Assembly: GCF_020782235.1 (NCBI RefSeq)
Contig: NZ_JAJGNO010000005.1
Span: 124,001 to 188,000 of the forward strand
DNA from: Sphingobium naphthae
Lineage (GTDB): Bacteria > Pseudomonadota > Alphaproteobacteria > Sphingomonadales > Sphingomonadaceae
DNA: 64,000 nt
Direction: 5' to 3'
Of this stretch, positions 43,589 to 53,049 are shown piece by piece (positions within the stretch are counted from its first letter, which is position 1; every line of letters starts with the position of its first letter). A model generated the notes under the pieces. The model was given only the letters and a program-made list of their open reading frames with translations, did not search any database and was not told the origin of the DNA. Both the position numbers and the translations under genes were made by a program.

Positions 43589-46497
43589 TGCATCCGCGGA
43601 GGCTAAAGGGCAGCGCCGGCAATATCAGTCGATATTACACTGTGGGGGATTATTACACGAAGGGAGACGCCGAGAAGTCGGAATGGGGCGGGCGACTTGC
43701 AACTGAGCTTGGTCTTGATGGCGAAGTGAATCCTGAGCAGTTTCGTGATCTTCTGAGTGGCAAGGTCGCTGGACAGCAACTGGGGCGCCACGGGAAATCA
43801 GGACTGGAGCATCATTCAGGCTGGGACTTTGCACTCAGTGCTCCCAAGTCTGTCTCGATCATGGCGCTTGTCATGAAAGACGAGAGGATCCTTGCTGCCC
43901 ATGAGCAGGCGGTGACGGACGCGCTTACCTATCTGGAAGAGTATGCCGGACTGCGCCGCAGGATAGACGGTAAGATCGTCCATAAGGAGACCGGCAGGCT
44001 CCTTTGGGCACGTTTCACCGAACATGCCAGTCGGGAACTTGACCCCCATCTCCATACACATGTGGTGGTCCTCAACATGACCAACGGGAAAGACGGCGAC
44101 CCGATGGCAAGTCTTGAAACCCGCGCCATGTATCTTGAACAGATGGTGGCCGGGCAGATCTACCGGAGCTCCCTTGCCCATCAGATCCGTGAAATGGGGC
44201 ATGAGATAAATGCTGACCATCACAGGGGCATGTTCGAAATTGAAGGCGTTCCCGATGCGCTGATGAAGGACATGTCCCAGAGAGCAGCCCAGATCGAAGC
44301 GCATGCCGCCGAGCACGGTCTGGAGGGGCAGGCCGCTCGCCGGCGATCTTTCTACGAAACACGTGGCCCAAAGCAGCGGGCATCGCTGGAAGAATTGACA
44401 GAACGCTGGACGGCTCGCGCGGCTAGCCACGCGCCTGCACTCACGACGATGCAGGACCGCATGCGCGCGCGCGGGGAGCGCAATCTTGAGCCGTCAACGG
44501 CAGTTTCAGCGCGGGCCGGGCTCTTGGGCATAAGGCAGAACGAGGAGAGGGAGGCGGTCAATAATCTCGGGAGGATCCTGCGATCGGCGCTTGGAAGCCA
44601 TATAGGGGAGGTCCGGCTTGAAGACGTTCGTCCGTCGATCTCCGAGCATGAGGTACGTCGCAAACTCCTCGCGACCAGAGAAGCGACAGGTGACGACCTT
44701 CTGGTTCGCGGACGTACGACCAGAAAATCAGCGCGGCTTGAACAGTCCTTCGTCCAGCATATAGCTCTGTCTCTTGGCGATGGAACGCCAATAGCATCGG
44801 CTGACAGGCTCCTGTCATCGATGGAGCGCGCGGCACTGTCGGCCGAGCAGGAGCGGGCGCTGGTCGATGCCGCTCTCAGTCGTGACCGGGTCACCGCGAT
44901 CTCGGGCGTCGCGGGGGCGGGCAAATCCACTCTGATAAAGGTTCTTGCCGAGGCAGCGCAGAGTGGCAGGGTGTTCATAGCGCTCGCGCCAACCTCATCG
45001 GCCGCCGGGAGCCTTGGCCAGGCGGCAGGTATCGAAGACCGAACCGTTGCAAGCATATTGGCCCATGGAGGACATGGCCTTTCTGACCGCCATGTTCTGG
45101 TGCTCGATGAAGCAGGTCAGCTAGGCAATCGGCAGGCGCTGCGCATGCTCGAGATCAGCAGGCGGACAGGCGCGCGGCTTATCCTCCTGGGAGACGATCA
45201 TCAGACTTCGGCGATCGAGCAGGGAAAGCCCTTCTGGCTCATGCAGAAAATGGGACTGCCAACATCGCACCTTCGCGAGTCGAGGCGACAACGGACGGAC
45301 GCAACGAAAGCAGCGGTCACGCACGCCCGGGCCGGAGAATTCGGGCTTTCGCTCGACAAGCTTGATCGGATCGTGACGGGAGAGACGGCGCTCGCGCTGG
45401 CCAAGGACCTCGTTCAACAATGGGGTGGTCTGGCAGGTGAGCTCCGCGGCTCAACCAACATACTCGTGCTCGACAATGCGGCACGCATCCTGGTCAATCA
45501 GGACGTACGCAAGATCCTGAAAGCCGAGGGGGCCTTGCCCCATGCCGAGCGGGAATTCGCTATTCTCGTGCCTAGCGGCATGTCAGATGAGGAGAAGCGC
45601 TATTCGCGTTTCTATCGACCGGGCCAGGTCGTGATCTTTGGACGCGATTTGCCCAAGTCCGATATCGTCCGAGGCAAAGAGTATCGGGTGTCGGGCCTGG
45701 GAAGAGGCGAGAGCGGCAGGCATGTTGTTCATCTAGCTGACGAGACCACAAAGGCGATCATCTGGGATCCAGCTCTCAGCAGGGCGCGCAACGTCAGCAT
45801 ATTCGAAGAGGATAAGCGCGATCTGGCCCATGGTGACCGCATTCAGTGGCGTTTGGCCACGAGGGATCTCGGCGTCAAGAATGCCGAGCGCGGGACGATC
45901 GAGAGATTGCAAGGCAGTGTTGCCACCGTCCGCTGGGATCGCGACAGTCGGGTCCAGCAAATTGATCTATCGCGTCACAAGCATTGGGACCATGGCTATG
46001 CAGAGACGGTATTCTCTTCGCAGGCGAAGACGTACGAGCGCGTTTTCATCCTCGCGCCCGTCGCTTCGCCGCTTATCAATGCGCGCAACTATTACACGGC
46101 GATCACCCGGGCGCGGTTCAATGTTGAACTCTGGACAGAAGATCGTCAGCAACTTCAGATGCGGCTTGAAGAGCGCTCCGGGGAGAAGAGCTCAGCGCTT
46201 GAAGGATTGGGCCGAATTGGCCGCGACTCCGCTTCTTCCTTCGCGCAGAGGCATGCAGCCATGCTCGCCGAGCGTCGCAGGGAGAGCGCGAATGAACGGG
46301 AGCGGGAGAGGGTCTCCCGTCTCGATCGACAGCTTAGCCAGGATCGTCCAGACAGGCGTTCAACAGTCGCGAAGGCGTCCGACGCAGCCCTTCGGCTGAT
46401 AGAACTCCTCTCGGGAGTAGCCGTACGAGCATCGGACGACGGGCATGGGAGAAATGGGCCTCGCAATCTGGAGGTGGGTCATGGTCCAGAACGGTAG
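43585..46497 (+). CDS. traI: MobF-family conjugative relaxase-helicase (TraI/TrwC)
   Basis: 970 aa. N-terminal relaxase domain with the tyrosines in SRYYTVGDYYTKGD (near residues 16-25), GWDFALSAPKSVSIMAL, and the metal-binding histidine triad in HASRELDPHLHTHVVVLN. The C-terminal half is an SF1 helicase with Walker A ISGVAGAGKSTLIKVL (about residue 440) and DEAGQL. It nicks oriT and unwinds the transferred strand. The length is typical for the TrwC type. The start overlaps traD by ATGA. Confidence 0.92.
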   Translation: MMHPRRLKGSAGNISRYYTVGDYYTKGDAEKSEWGGRLATELGLDGEVNPEQFRDLLSGKVAGQQLGRHGKSGLEHHSGWDFALSAPKSVSIMALVMKDERILAAHEQAVTDALTYLEEYAGLRRRIDGKIVHKETGRLLWARFTEHASRELDPHLHTHVVVLNMTNGKDGDPMASLETRAMYLEQMVAGQIYRSSLAHQIREMGHEINADHHRGMFEIEGVPDALMKDMSQRAAQIEAHAAEHGLEGQAARRRSFYETRGPKQRASLEELTERWTARAASHAPALTTMQDRMRARGERNLEPSTAVSARAGLLGIRQNEEREAVNNLGRILRSALGSHIGEVRLEDVRPSISEHEVRRKLLATREATGDDLLVRGRTTRKSARLEQSFVQHIALSLGDGTPIASADRLLSSMERAALSAEQERALVDAALSRDRVTAISGVAGAGKSTLIKVLAEAAQSGRVFIALAPTSSAAGSLGQAAGIEDRTVASILAHGGHGLSDRHVLVLDEAGQLGNRQALRMLEISRRTGARLILLGDDHQTSAIEQGKPFWLMQKMGLPTSHLRESRRQRTDATKAAVTHARAGEFGLSLDKLDRIVTGETALALAKDLVQQWGGLAGELRGSTNILVLDNAARILVNQDVRKILKAEGALPHAEREFAILVPSGMSDEEKRYSRFYRPGQVVIFGRDLPKSDIVRGKEYRVSGLGRGESGRHVVHLADETTKAIIWDPALSRARNVSIFEEDKRDLAHGDRIQWRLATRDLGVKNAERGTIERLQGSVATVRWDRDSRVQQIDLSRHKHWDHGYAETVFSSQAKTYERVFILAPVASPLINARNYYTAITRARFNVELWTEDRQQLQMRLEERSGEKSSALEGLGRIGRDSASSFAQRHAAMLAERRRESANERERERVSRLDRQLSQDRPDRRSTVAKASDAALRLIELLSGVAVRASDDGHGRNGPRNLEVGHGPER

Positions 46498-46993
46498 AAT
46501 GATCCTGCTCACCATTGCTGGCTGGGCCTTGTTGATCCCCGGTCATGCCATGGCCGCCGCGCATGTTTCGGTCCATCAGGAAGCTGTTATTGGCCGCTGT
46601 ATCAAGGCATCCGCGCGTGGCTCATTATGGCTTGAGCAAACACTTTGGGGACTGCGTGATCAGGAGGGCGGACAGATCGGTACGATCTCAAAAAACCGGG
46701 ATCGCAGCGAGGATCTGGGGCCGATGCAGATAAACAGCTGGTGGCTCACACCGATCGCCACTGCGCTGCAGCGCGACCGGAGTGAAGTTCGAGCCTGGCT
46801 GATCAATGACCCCTGTTTCAATGTTGAGGCCGCCCGATGGATTTTCGTCGACGGGCTACGAGCAAGCAAGAATTACTGGGTAGCGGTTGGCCTTTATCAC
46901 AGCCCAACGATCCACAGGCAGCGGGGCTACGCCGCGTCGGTCGCTCAGAAGCTTGCACGGCGATATGGCGCAAAGATATTCTCGCAGGAATGA
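46481..46993 (+). CDS. Lytic transglycosylase, VirB1-like
   Basis: 170 aa. Signal peptide (ILLTIAGWALLIPGHAMAAAH) followed by the SLT fold: catalytic Glu in LRDQEGG, then LGPMQINSWWL and a late YWVAVGLYHSPT. It would open the peptidoglycan for the transfer apparatus. ATG 46481 has GGAGG 6 nt upstream and lies 17 nt inside traI. No further mating-channel genes follow because insertion sequences come next. Confidence 0.85.
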   Translation: MVQNGRMILLTIAGWALLIPGHAMAAAHVSVHQEAVIGRCIKASARGSLWLEQTLWGLRDQEGGQIGTISKNRDRSEDLGPMQINSWWLTPIATALQRDRSEVRAWLINDPCFNVEAARWIFVDGLRASKNYWVAVGLYHSPTIHRQRGYAASVAQKLARRYGAKIFSQE

Positions 46994-47070
46994 CCGCTTG
47001 CTTCGGATCTTCCGGTCAAGCTTCGGGCGACGTTCGGGGAATGTGCGGATCAGTCTGCAGCGCGCTGCTA

Positions 47071-47918
47071 GGTTTCGTGGACAAAGGTTGACAGCAGGAT
47101 CGGGCGTTGATTCAAGGCTGCCTTTTGGAGGTGGCGTTGGGCGAGCGTATTGGGCTGACGGAGGACGAGTGGGGGATCATCGGCACATTACTGCCATCTG
47201 AGCGTGGTCGTGGCTGTCGTCCAGCACAGGACAACCGGCTGTATTTCGAAGGCATGATGTGGATCGCCCGCACAGGTTCGCAATGGCGCCACTTGCCGGA
47301 TGAATATGGCAAGTGGAACAGCGTTTTCCGCCGCTACCGGCGCTGGGTTACGACCGGGGTGTTCGAGGCGATGCTCGAGACACTGGGCGAAATGGTGGCT
47401 CGTGATGCCACTGCGGACATGATCGACAGCACCGTGGTCCGAGCACATCATTGTGCCGTCGGCATAAAAAAGGGACTCAGGAAACCGAGGCGCTTGGCCG
47501 ATCGCGAGGCGGATTCAGCACAAAGCTCCACGCCCGCTGCGATGCCAAAGGCCGACCGCTCGGCTTTGTCCTGACGCCGGGCCAGAGCCACGATATCCAA
47601 GGCTTTGGCCCGCTGTTCCGTTTGATTGCTCATAAGATCGAGGCATTGTTGGCGGACAAGGGCTACGATGCAGATGCCATCCGCGAGGAATTGGCCAATG
47701 CTGACGTTGAGGCTGTCATTCCCGCCAAAAGCAATCGGCGCGATCCAATCCCACACGATCGCGAAAAATACCGTTGGCGCAATCTTGTCGAACGCCTCTT
47801 CAACAAACTCAAGAACTGGCGGCGTATCGCAACTCGATACGACAAAACCAAAGAGTCCTACCTCGGCTTCGTCAATCTCGTCTCAGCCCTGCAATGGATA
47901 CCCTTTGTCCACGAAACC
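47071..47918 (+). mobile_element. IS5-family insertion sequence (IS427-group type), apparently intact
   Basis: 848 bp bounded by a perfect 17-bp terminal inverted repeat, GGTTTCGTGGACAAAGG (47071-47087 and, inverted, 47902-47918). Outside it the sequence reads C-TA on the left and TA-G on the right, consistent with insertion into CTAG and a TA duplication, as known for this group. It contains two overlapping reading frames joined by a -1 frameshift site. Confidence 0.88.
47137..47574 (+). CDS. IS5-family transposase, first reading frame (OrfA)
   Basis: N-terminal half of the transposase: helix-turn-helix region (RIGLTEDEWGIIGTLLP) and the first catalytic Asp in ADMIDSTVVRAHH. TTG 47137 is preferred (GGAGG 5 nt upstream). 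The slippery heptamer A-AAA-AAG at 47466-47472 would shift ribosomes back one base into the second frame, giving GIKKGTQETEALGRSRGG. Without the shift the tail is unrelated residues. Confidence 0.82.
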   Translation: MGERIGLTEDEWGIIGTLLPSERGRGCRPAQDNRLYFEGMMWIARTGSQWRHLPDEYGKWNSVFRRYRRWVTTGVFEAMLETLGEMVARDATADMIDSTVVRAHHCAVGIKKGLRKPRRLADREADSAQSSTPAAMPKADRSALS

Positions 47919-47921
47919 TAG
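47451..47921 (+). CDS. IS5-family transposase, second reading frame (OrfB)
   Basis: C-terminal half with the remaining DDE residues: RSRGGFSTKLHARCD, DKGYDADAIREEL (Asp), and NLVERLFNKLKNWRRIATRYDK (Glu). It is entered by frameshift from OrfA. The last codons lie within the right inverted repeat. The TAG stop (47919-47921) uses the duplicated TA plus the G of the target, so the host sequence completes the stop codon. Confidence 0.82.
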   Translation: MCRRHKKGTQETEALGRSRGGFSTKLHARCDAKGRPLGFVLTPGQSHDIQGFGPLFRLIAHKIEALLADKGYDADAIREELANADVEAVIPAKSNRRDPIPHDREKYRWRNLVERLFNKLKNWRRIATRYDKTKESYLGFVNLVSALQWIPFVHET

Positions 47922-48096
47922 GAAAGCAAGATGCTGAAAGCGTAGAGCATCTCGATTACGAAGCACGCCGGTATGACGAAAGCGAGCGAATCTGTTGGTG
48001 GTTCGCTGGCTATCATTCTCTATCATAGATGGGAATTGCGCCGGGGTAGAGCACCAGCACCAGTGGCGACACAAGGAACTCAGCTTTACGGCGTAG

Positions 48097-48917
48097 ACTC
48101 ATAAGGCATTGCACCAGATGCGTGTGCAAATGAGGTTTATGGCCGCGAGATAATTGGCAGCGTCCTTGTCGTATCGCGTGGCGATACCGCGGAACTGCTT
48201 GATCCGATTGAAGAAGCGTTCGACGAGATTACGCTGGCGATAGAGCCAGGGCGAGAAGCCAAAGCGCTGTTTGCGGTTGGATCGATTGGGAATGTTGGCC
48301 CAAATGTTTCTGGCGGCCGCCGCCTCGCGGATAGCAGTGCTATCATAGCCTTTGTCACCGAGCAGGGTGGAGCCTTCGGGAATGGCCCCAATGAGCGCTT
48401 CGGCTTCGCGCGCATCGTGGACCTGGCCACCGGTCAGCCGCAGGCTGACAGGACGTCCATCAGCGTCGACAAGAGCATGGAGTTTGGTCGTAAGGCCGCC
48501 CCGGGAACGTCCCATGCCATGATCTCCAGGCCCCCTTTTTTGCCCGTCGCACCGTGCTGGTGGACGCGCATGCAGGTGGAATCGATCATCACCAGTTCGC
48601 CGTTGAAGCCGGCTGAAACCGCCGCCAACAGCCGGTCCCACACACCCGCTTTTCGCCAACGGACAAACCGATTGTAGCAGGTCGTCGGCGGCCCATAGCG
48701 TTCTGGAATCTCTGCCCAGGGGGCAACGCCAGAGGATGCCGTTCAGCACGCGGCGATCGTCGACACGCGGCACGCCGCGCGGCTTGTTCGGCAGCAATGG
48801 CTCGATGATCTGCCATTCCTTATCCGTCAGTTCATACCGCCGCCGCGTCATACGCCCTCCGTTACCGAAGGACGCCTGAATCACACGAGCCGCGACACCT
48901 CAACCCGATTTATGAGT
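48097..48917 (-). mobile_element. Second IS5-family insertion sequence, defective
   Basis: Roughly 820 bp with short matching ends, ACTCATAA (48097-48104) and TTATGAGT (48910-48917). The flanking bases do not show a clean target duplication. The transposase inside is broken. The 47922-48096 stretch between the two elements holds no gene. Confidence 0.65.
48099..48884 (-). pseudogene. IS5-family transposase, disrupted
   Basis: A 261-codon frame starts normally (RYELTDKEWQIIEPLLPNKPRG) and ends normally (MGRSRGGLTTKLHALVDADGRP through NLVERFFNRIKQFRGIATRYDK). Between about 48720 and 48520 the protein-like sequence (VWDRLLAAVSAGFNGELVMI with the first catalytic Asp) is in another frame. A small deletion near LWR..CPLG (about 48725) explains this. 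Inactive by inference. Confidence 0.75.
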
Positions 48918-49248
48918 TCGCGCCCTAGTTCGCGCTTGTTGAGCCGTTTGTCATTGAAGTTATCCATGCTTGCTGCTGCCTCGACGCTCCGCTCCTATCG
49001 AGGCCCCCGCGATCAACGCTCATTATGCTATTTACGGTATAGAGACATATCCCGATAGTGTTGGACGAATATCCGCCGTCCCTTCTATTTCGGCTGCATT
49101 CGCGAGGCATAATTAGCCTGCGGATCGATAAAGGGAATAACCGCGCAACAGGTGCGGGGCGGAGAGTTGATGCAAAAGGGTATGGACGTCCTTTCCGGGC
49201 GCCGTTCATCCTGCTTCGAAGATCGCGCTCCGCCGCATAAGCGACAGG
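48918..49248. other. Gap with a truncated reading frame beside the second IS
   Basis: Leftward from ATG 48967 a frame reads MDNFNDKRLNKRELG and then runs into the end of the second IS element, so it looks like the first codons of a gene cut by the insertion. The rest of the 330 bp holds no recognised gene. The promoter for the GMC gene is expected at the right end. Confidence 0.4.
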
Positions 49249-50994
49249 ATGGGGAGTGCTCGATTGACCAGATTCATACAATCGTCCGAGGCATCGGCAG
49301 CGCGGGTCGCGCAGGCGGAAACGGCCCTGCTGCATGGCGCGATCGAACGGCGCGATTTCATGCGCGTGGCGCTGTCGGCCGGGCTGAGCGTCGCCGCGGC
49401 GGCCGGGATGGCGGGCTTTGCCGAACGGGCGCGCGCCAATCAGCTGCAACTGGGCGCCAATCTGCGCAAAAGCTATGACTATATTGTCTGCGGATCGGGA
49501 TCATCGGGCGCGGTGGTGGCGCGGCGTCTGGCCGAAAATCCCGCCGTCCATGTGCTGTTGCTGGAAGCGGGCGGCAGCGACGAGGTGCCCAGCGTCGAAA
49601 ATCCCGGCCAGTGGTTCACCAATCTGGGCGGCGAGCGCGACTGGGGCTTTGCCGCTGAACCCAATCCGCACATCAATAATCGCCGGATGCCCCTGTCCAT
49701 GGGGAAGGTGCTGGGCGGCGGATCGTCCATCAACGTCATGATCTGGGCGCGGGGGCACAGGAATGACTGGGACTATTTCGCGGCGGAAGCGGGCGACGAT
49801 CGCTGGAATTACGATAATGTCCTGAAGATCTATCGCCGGATCGAGGATTGGCAGGGCGAACCCGATGCGCTGCGGCGGGGCAAGGGCGGCATGGTCCATG
49901 TCCAGACGCCCGATAATCCGTTACCGATTGCGCCCGCCATGCTGGAATCCTGCAAGGGCGTTGGTATCCCCAGCTTTGCCGACATGAACGGCGCGATGAT
50001 GGAGGGATCAGGCGGCGCCGCCATCCCCAATGTCCGCATCAAACAGGGGCAGCGTCTGTCGGTGTTCCATACCTATGTCCGGCCAATACTGGATCGCCCC
50101 AACATCACCGTGCTGACGCAGGCAATGGTGCAAAAAATCCGGTTCAGGGGGACGCGTGCAACCGGCGTCGACATATTGCTGGCCGGCAAGCCGCTCTCGA
50201 TCGGCGCCGCGCGGGAGGTCGTCCTGTCGACCGGGGCAATCAACACGCCCAAGATATTGATGCAGTCGGGCATTGGTGACGCAGCCGAACTCAAACGCCA
50301 TGGGATTCCGGTCGTCCATCACTTGCCAGGCGTCGGCAAGAATTATCAGGATCATTTTATGATCGCGGGATGCGTGTGGGAGTATAAGGAGCCGATCGCC
50401 TTTCGGAACAACGCGGCAGAGGCGACCTTCTTCTGGAAAAGCGATGCCCGTCTGGACACGCCGGACCTTCAGCCCTTCCAGATCGAAGTTCCCTATACCA
50501 GCCAGGAGACGGGCAAGCAGTATGCGCCGCCGCCCGGCTGCTGGTCGCTGTCCCCCGCCGTGGTGCGGCCGCAGAGCCGCGGCGAGGTGAAGATTACCGG
50601 TGCCGACCCGAAGGCGCCGGTGCAGATTTTTGCCAATACTATGGCGGAGGAAGCCGACCGCACGGCCATTATGCGCTGCATCGAACTGTGTCGTGAGATC
50701 GGCAATAGCGGGCCTCTGGCCGCCTATAACAAGCGGGAGGTGATGCCAGGGCCCATCAAGGGGGCGCAGCTCGACAATTTCTGTCGCGATGCTGCCGTCA
50801 CCTACTGGCATGAAAGCTGTACAGCCAAAATGGGGCAGGACGAGATGGCCGTGGTCGATGGCCAGTTGCGGGTCCACGGCATCGACGGGCTGCGCATTGC
50901 GGACGCATCCATCATGCCGCGCGTCACCACCGGCAACACCATGGCCGGGTGCGTTATCATCGGGGAACAGGCCGGCGCGCTGCTGACCGCCTGA
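49249..50994 (+). CDS. GMC-family FAD-dependent oxidoreductase with Tat-type signal
   Basis: About 581 aa. A twin-arginine export signal (ERRDFMRVALSAGLSVAAAAG, residues 33-53) precedes the FAD-binding YIVCGSGSSGAVVARRLAENP and the GMC signature (GKVLGGGSSINVMIWARGHRNDW). The C-terminal SYWHESCTAKMG-type region and RIADASIMPRVTTGNTMAGC hold the catalytic His pair positions. A later start at TTG 49264 has GGGGAG 7 nt upstream and also keeps the signal. Likely a periplasmic alcohol dehydrogenase; substrate unknown, possibly an aryl alcohol. Confidence 0.82.
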   Translation: MGSARLTRFIQSSEASAARVAQAETALLHGAIERRDFMRVALSAGLSVAAAAGMAGFAERARANQLQLGANLRKSYDYIVCGSGSSGAVVARRLAENPAVHVLLLEAGGSDEVPSVENPGQWFTNLGGERDWGFAAEPNPHINNRRMPLSMGKVLGGGSSINVMIWARGHRNDWDYFAAEAGDDRWNYDNVLKIYRRIEDWQGEPDALRRGKGGMVHVQTPDNPLPIAPAMLESCKGVGIPSFADMNGAMMEGSGGAAIPNVRIKQGQRLSVFHTYVRPILDRPNITVLTQAMVQKIRFRGTRATGVDILLAGKPLSIGAAREVVLSTGAINTPKILMQSGIGDAAELKRHGIPVVHHLPGVGKNYQDHFMIAGCVWEYKEPIAFRNNAAEATFFWKSDARLDTPDLQPFQIEVPYTSQETGKQYAPPPGCWSLSPAVVRPQSRGEVKITGADPKAPVQIFANTMAEEADRTAIMRCIELCREIGNSGPLAAYNKREVMPGPIKGAQLDNFCRDAAVTYWHESCTAKMGQDEMAVVDGQLRVHGIDGLRIADASIMPRVTTGNTMAGCVIIGEQAGALLTA

Positions 50995-51027
50995 TCGAAC
51001 AAAACATCACATATAAAGGGAGTATTT

Positions 51028-51933
51028 ATGGTTGGAATGCCAATGATGTCGCGCGCCCTGCGTACGGCGGCCCTGCTGGCAGGGATTGCCACGATGTCCG
51101 CTACGGCCCATGCGGTCGATGTCGATCCAGGCGATTATACCGCGCTGCCCGACGGGACCAATCTGGCGCTGCTCTATGGTATCTATACCGACCGCGACCA
51201 GTTGCAGGTGCCGGGCGGCGGCACGCTGAAGGACGGGACGCAGTTGCGATCTGCCATTGGCCTTGCCCGCTTCGTGCATTTCATGAAGATCGGCCCGTTC
51301 ATCGTTGACCCGCAGGTCATTGTGCCGTTCGGCAGCATCTATGACGGCAAGGTCAATGGGCAGCGGCTCAACCGGTCGAGCGGTATCGGCGATATCACGC
51401 CGTTCGCGACGGTGTGGCTGGTGAACAAGCCCGATCCCGAACATGCGACCTATCTGGGTGTGTCACCGATCCTGACCTTTCCCACCGGCACCTATGATCA
51501 CAGAAAGTCGGTCAATCTGGGTGGGAACCGGATGACCTATGATCTTCAGGTGGGCCTCATCAAGGGGCTGGGCAAGGGGATCACGGTGGACCTGACCGGC
51601 GATGTGATCTGGTATGGCGACAACGACAAATATGGCGCGGCGAAACAGACTTTGTCGCAGGACAAGAGCGCGTCGGTGCAGCTATGGGGCCGCTATGCGC
51701 TCAATCCAAAGACGTCGGTGGCGCTGGGCTATGCGGGCTATTGGGGTGGCAAGCAGCAGGTCGATGGCCTGTATAACGGAACCAAGACCGACAATCAGCA
51801 AATCCGTGCCGCTGTGCAGACCATGATGTCGAAAAGCGTCCAGTTGGAAGCGATTGCGGGCCGGATGGTCCATGTTGAAGGCGGTTTCCGGGAAGCCGGG
51901 CGCGTGCAAATCCGCGTGCTGAAAATCTTCTGA
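51028..51933 (+). CDS. MetA-pathway-type outer-membrane transporter (Phenol_MetA_deg family)
   Basis: 301 aa with a signal peptide (RTAALLAGIATMSATAHA). The beta-strand-rich body matches the family found in phenol and terpene operons: DYTALPDGTNLALLYGIY, GIGDITPFATVWLVN, YLGVSPILTFPTGTYD. Probably forms an outer-membrane barrel for hydrophobic substrates. AGGGAG lies 5 nt upstream of the ATG. It follows the first GMC gene by 33 bp and probably shares its transcript. Confidence 0.8.
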   Translation: MVGMPMMSRALRTAALLAGIATMSATAHAVDVDPGDYTALPDGTNLALLYGIYTDRDQLQVPGGGTLKDGTQLRSAIGLARFVHFMKIGPFIVDPQVIVPFGSIYDGKVNGQRLNRSSGIGDITPFATVWLVNKPDPEHATYLGVSPILTFPTGTYDHRKSVNLGGNRMTYDLQVGLIKGLGKGITVDLTGDVIWYGDNDKYGAAKQTLSQDKSASVQLWGRYALNPKTSVALGYAGYWGGKQQVDGLYNGTKTDNQQIRAAVQTMMSKSVQLEAIAGRMVHVEGGFREAGRVQIRVLKIF

Positions 51934-51977
51934 TATGGGTGGCTGTGCACGGGGCGATATCGCGTCGCCCCGTCCCG

Positions 51978-52913
51978 TCAATCGAGCTGCCCCTGGCTGG
52001 CCTGAAGCAGGCGCGGGGAGAGCGGATAGCCCCATTCGGCGAACAGCGAAGCGAAGGTCCGCAGCAGCGTCATGAACTGCGGCGACATGTCGCCGGGGCG
52101 GTGGTAAAGGAAGATCGGCGACGCAGCCTTTGGGCGCACCGGGCGGCAGACGACTTCGGGATGGGCCAGCCATTGCGATGTTGCCGGAATGAGGCAGGCG
52201 CCGACCCCTGCGGAGACCATGATAAGCGCCGTCTCCAGTTCCCGCACCTCAATCACTTCGCCGGGGGTCAGGCCGGAATCGCGGAAAATGGAAAGGACGA
52301 CATCGGCATGGCTCGGCCGGGGTTCGCGCGGATAGAGGAGCAGCGGCATGCGCGCCAATTGCGCCAGATCGATAGGATCATGGGGGCTGCCCCAGCCGGC
52401 GGGGACGGCGGCGACCAGCCGCTCTTCCCGCAGCAGTTCGCGTGACACGGCCGGGTCGTCGATGCGGACCCGGCCCAGCCCGGCATCGATAAGCCCGCCC
52501 TTGAGCGCTTCAATCTGTTCCGAACTGCTCATTTCGCTGAGGATCAGATCCGTATCAGGCGCCTGCGTGCGGAACCGACGGACGATCTGGGGCAGGCGGA
52601 CGTAAAATTCGGATGGCAACAAGCCGAGCGTGAAGCGGGGGCGCTGCGCGGTAATGAACTGCTCCATCGAACGTTCCAACACATCATGCCGATCGAGAAC
52701 CTGTAGCGCATGGACATAGAATAGCTGTCCCGCCGGGGTCAGCATCAGCGGCCTGGAACTGCGTTCGATCAGCGTCGTGCCGACTTCTTCCTCTAATTCC
52801 TGAATGCGGCGGCTGAGAGGTGGCTGGGCCATGTTCAGCCGGGCAGCGGCGCGGGTGAAGCTGCGTTCCGATGCTACCGTGACGAAATAGCGCAAGCGCC
52901 GGATGTCGGCCAT
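51978..52913 (-). CDS. LysR-family transcriptional regulator
   Basis: 311 aa. Helix-turn-helix: RRLRYFVTVASERSFTRAAARLNMAQPPLSRRIQELEEEVG; the effector domain follows. It is convergent with the MetA-like gene and divergent from the aldehyde dehydrogenase gene. The 130-bp region between them holds a dyad suited to LysR binding. It probably controls the aldehyde dehydrogenase/GMC pair and itself in response to a pathway intermediate. Confidence 0.88.
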   Translation of the reverse strand: MADIRRLRYFVTVASERSFTRAAARLNMAQPPLSRRIQELEEEVGTTLIERSSRPLMLTPAGQLFYVHALQVLDRHDVLERSMEQFITAQRPRFTLGLLPSEFYVRLPQIVRRFRTQAPDTDLILSEMSSSEQIEALKGGLIDAGLGRVRIDDPAVSRELLREERLVAAVPAGWGSPHDPIDLAQLARMPLLLYPREPRPSHADVVLSIFRDSGLTPGEVIEVRELETALIMVSAGVGACLIPATSQWLAHPEVVCRPVRPKAASPIFLYHRPGDMSPQFMTLLRTFASLFAEWGYPLSPRLLQASQGQLD

Positions 52914-52966
52914 GAGTCCTCTTTGTGTTTCGTGGAATGATTATACCCTTGCGATATGATCGGCAA

Positions 52967-52989
52967 CCAAGTTGGTCTTTGCAAGCCAA
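52967..52989. promoter_or_regulatory. Putative LysR operator
   Basis: CCAAGTTGG (52967-52975), then TTGG (52972-52975) with an inverted CCAA (52986-52989) and inner CTT/AAG arms around TGC. This near-perfect dyad lies midway between the divergent LysR and aldehyde dehydrogenase starts. Confidence 0.42.
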
Positions 52990-53049
52990 GGTGCCGCACT
53001 CCATCTGAGGGGCCGCACGATTGTTTGACATCACAATAAGGAGATGGCC

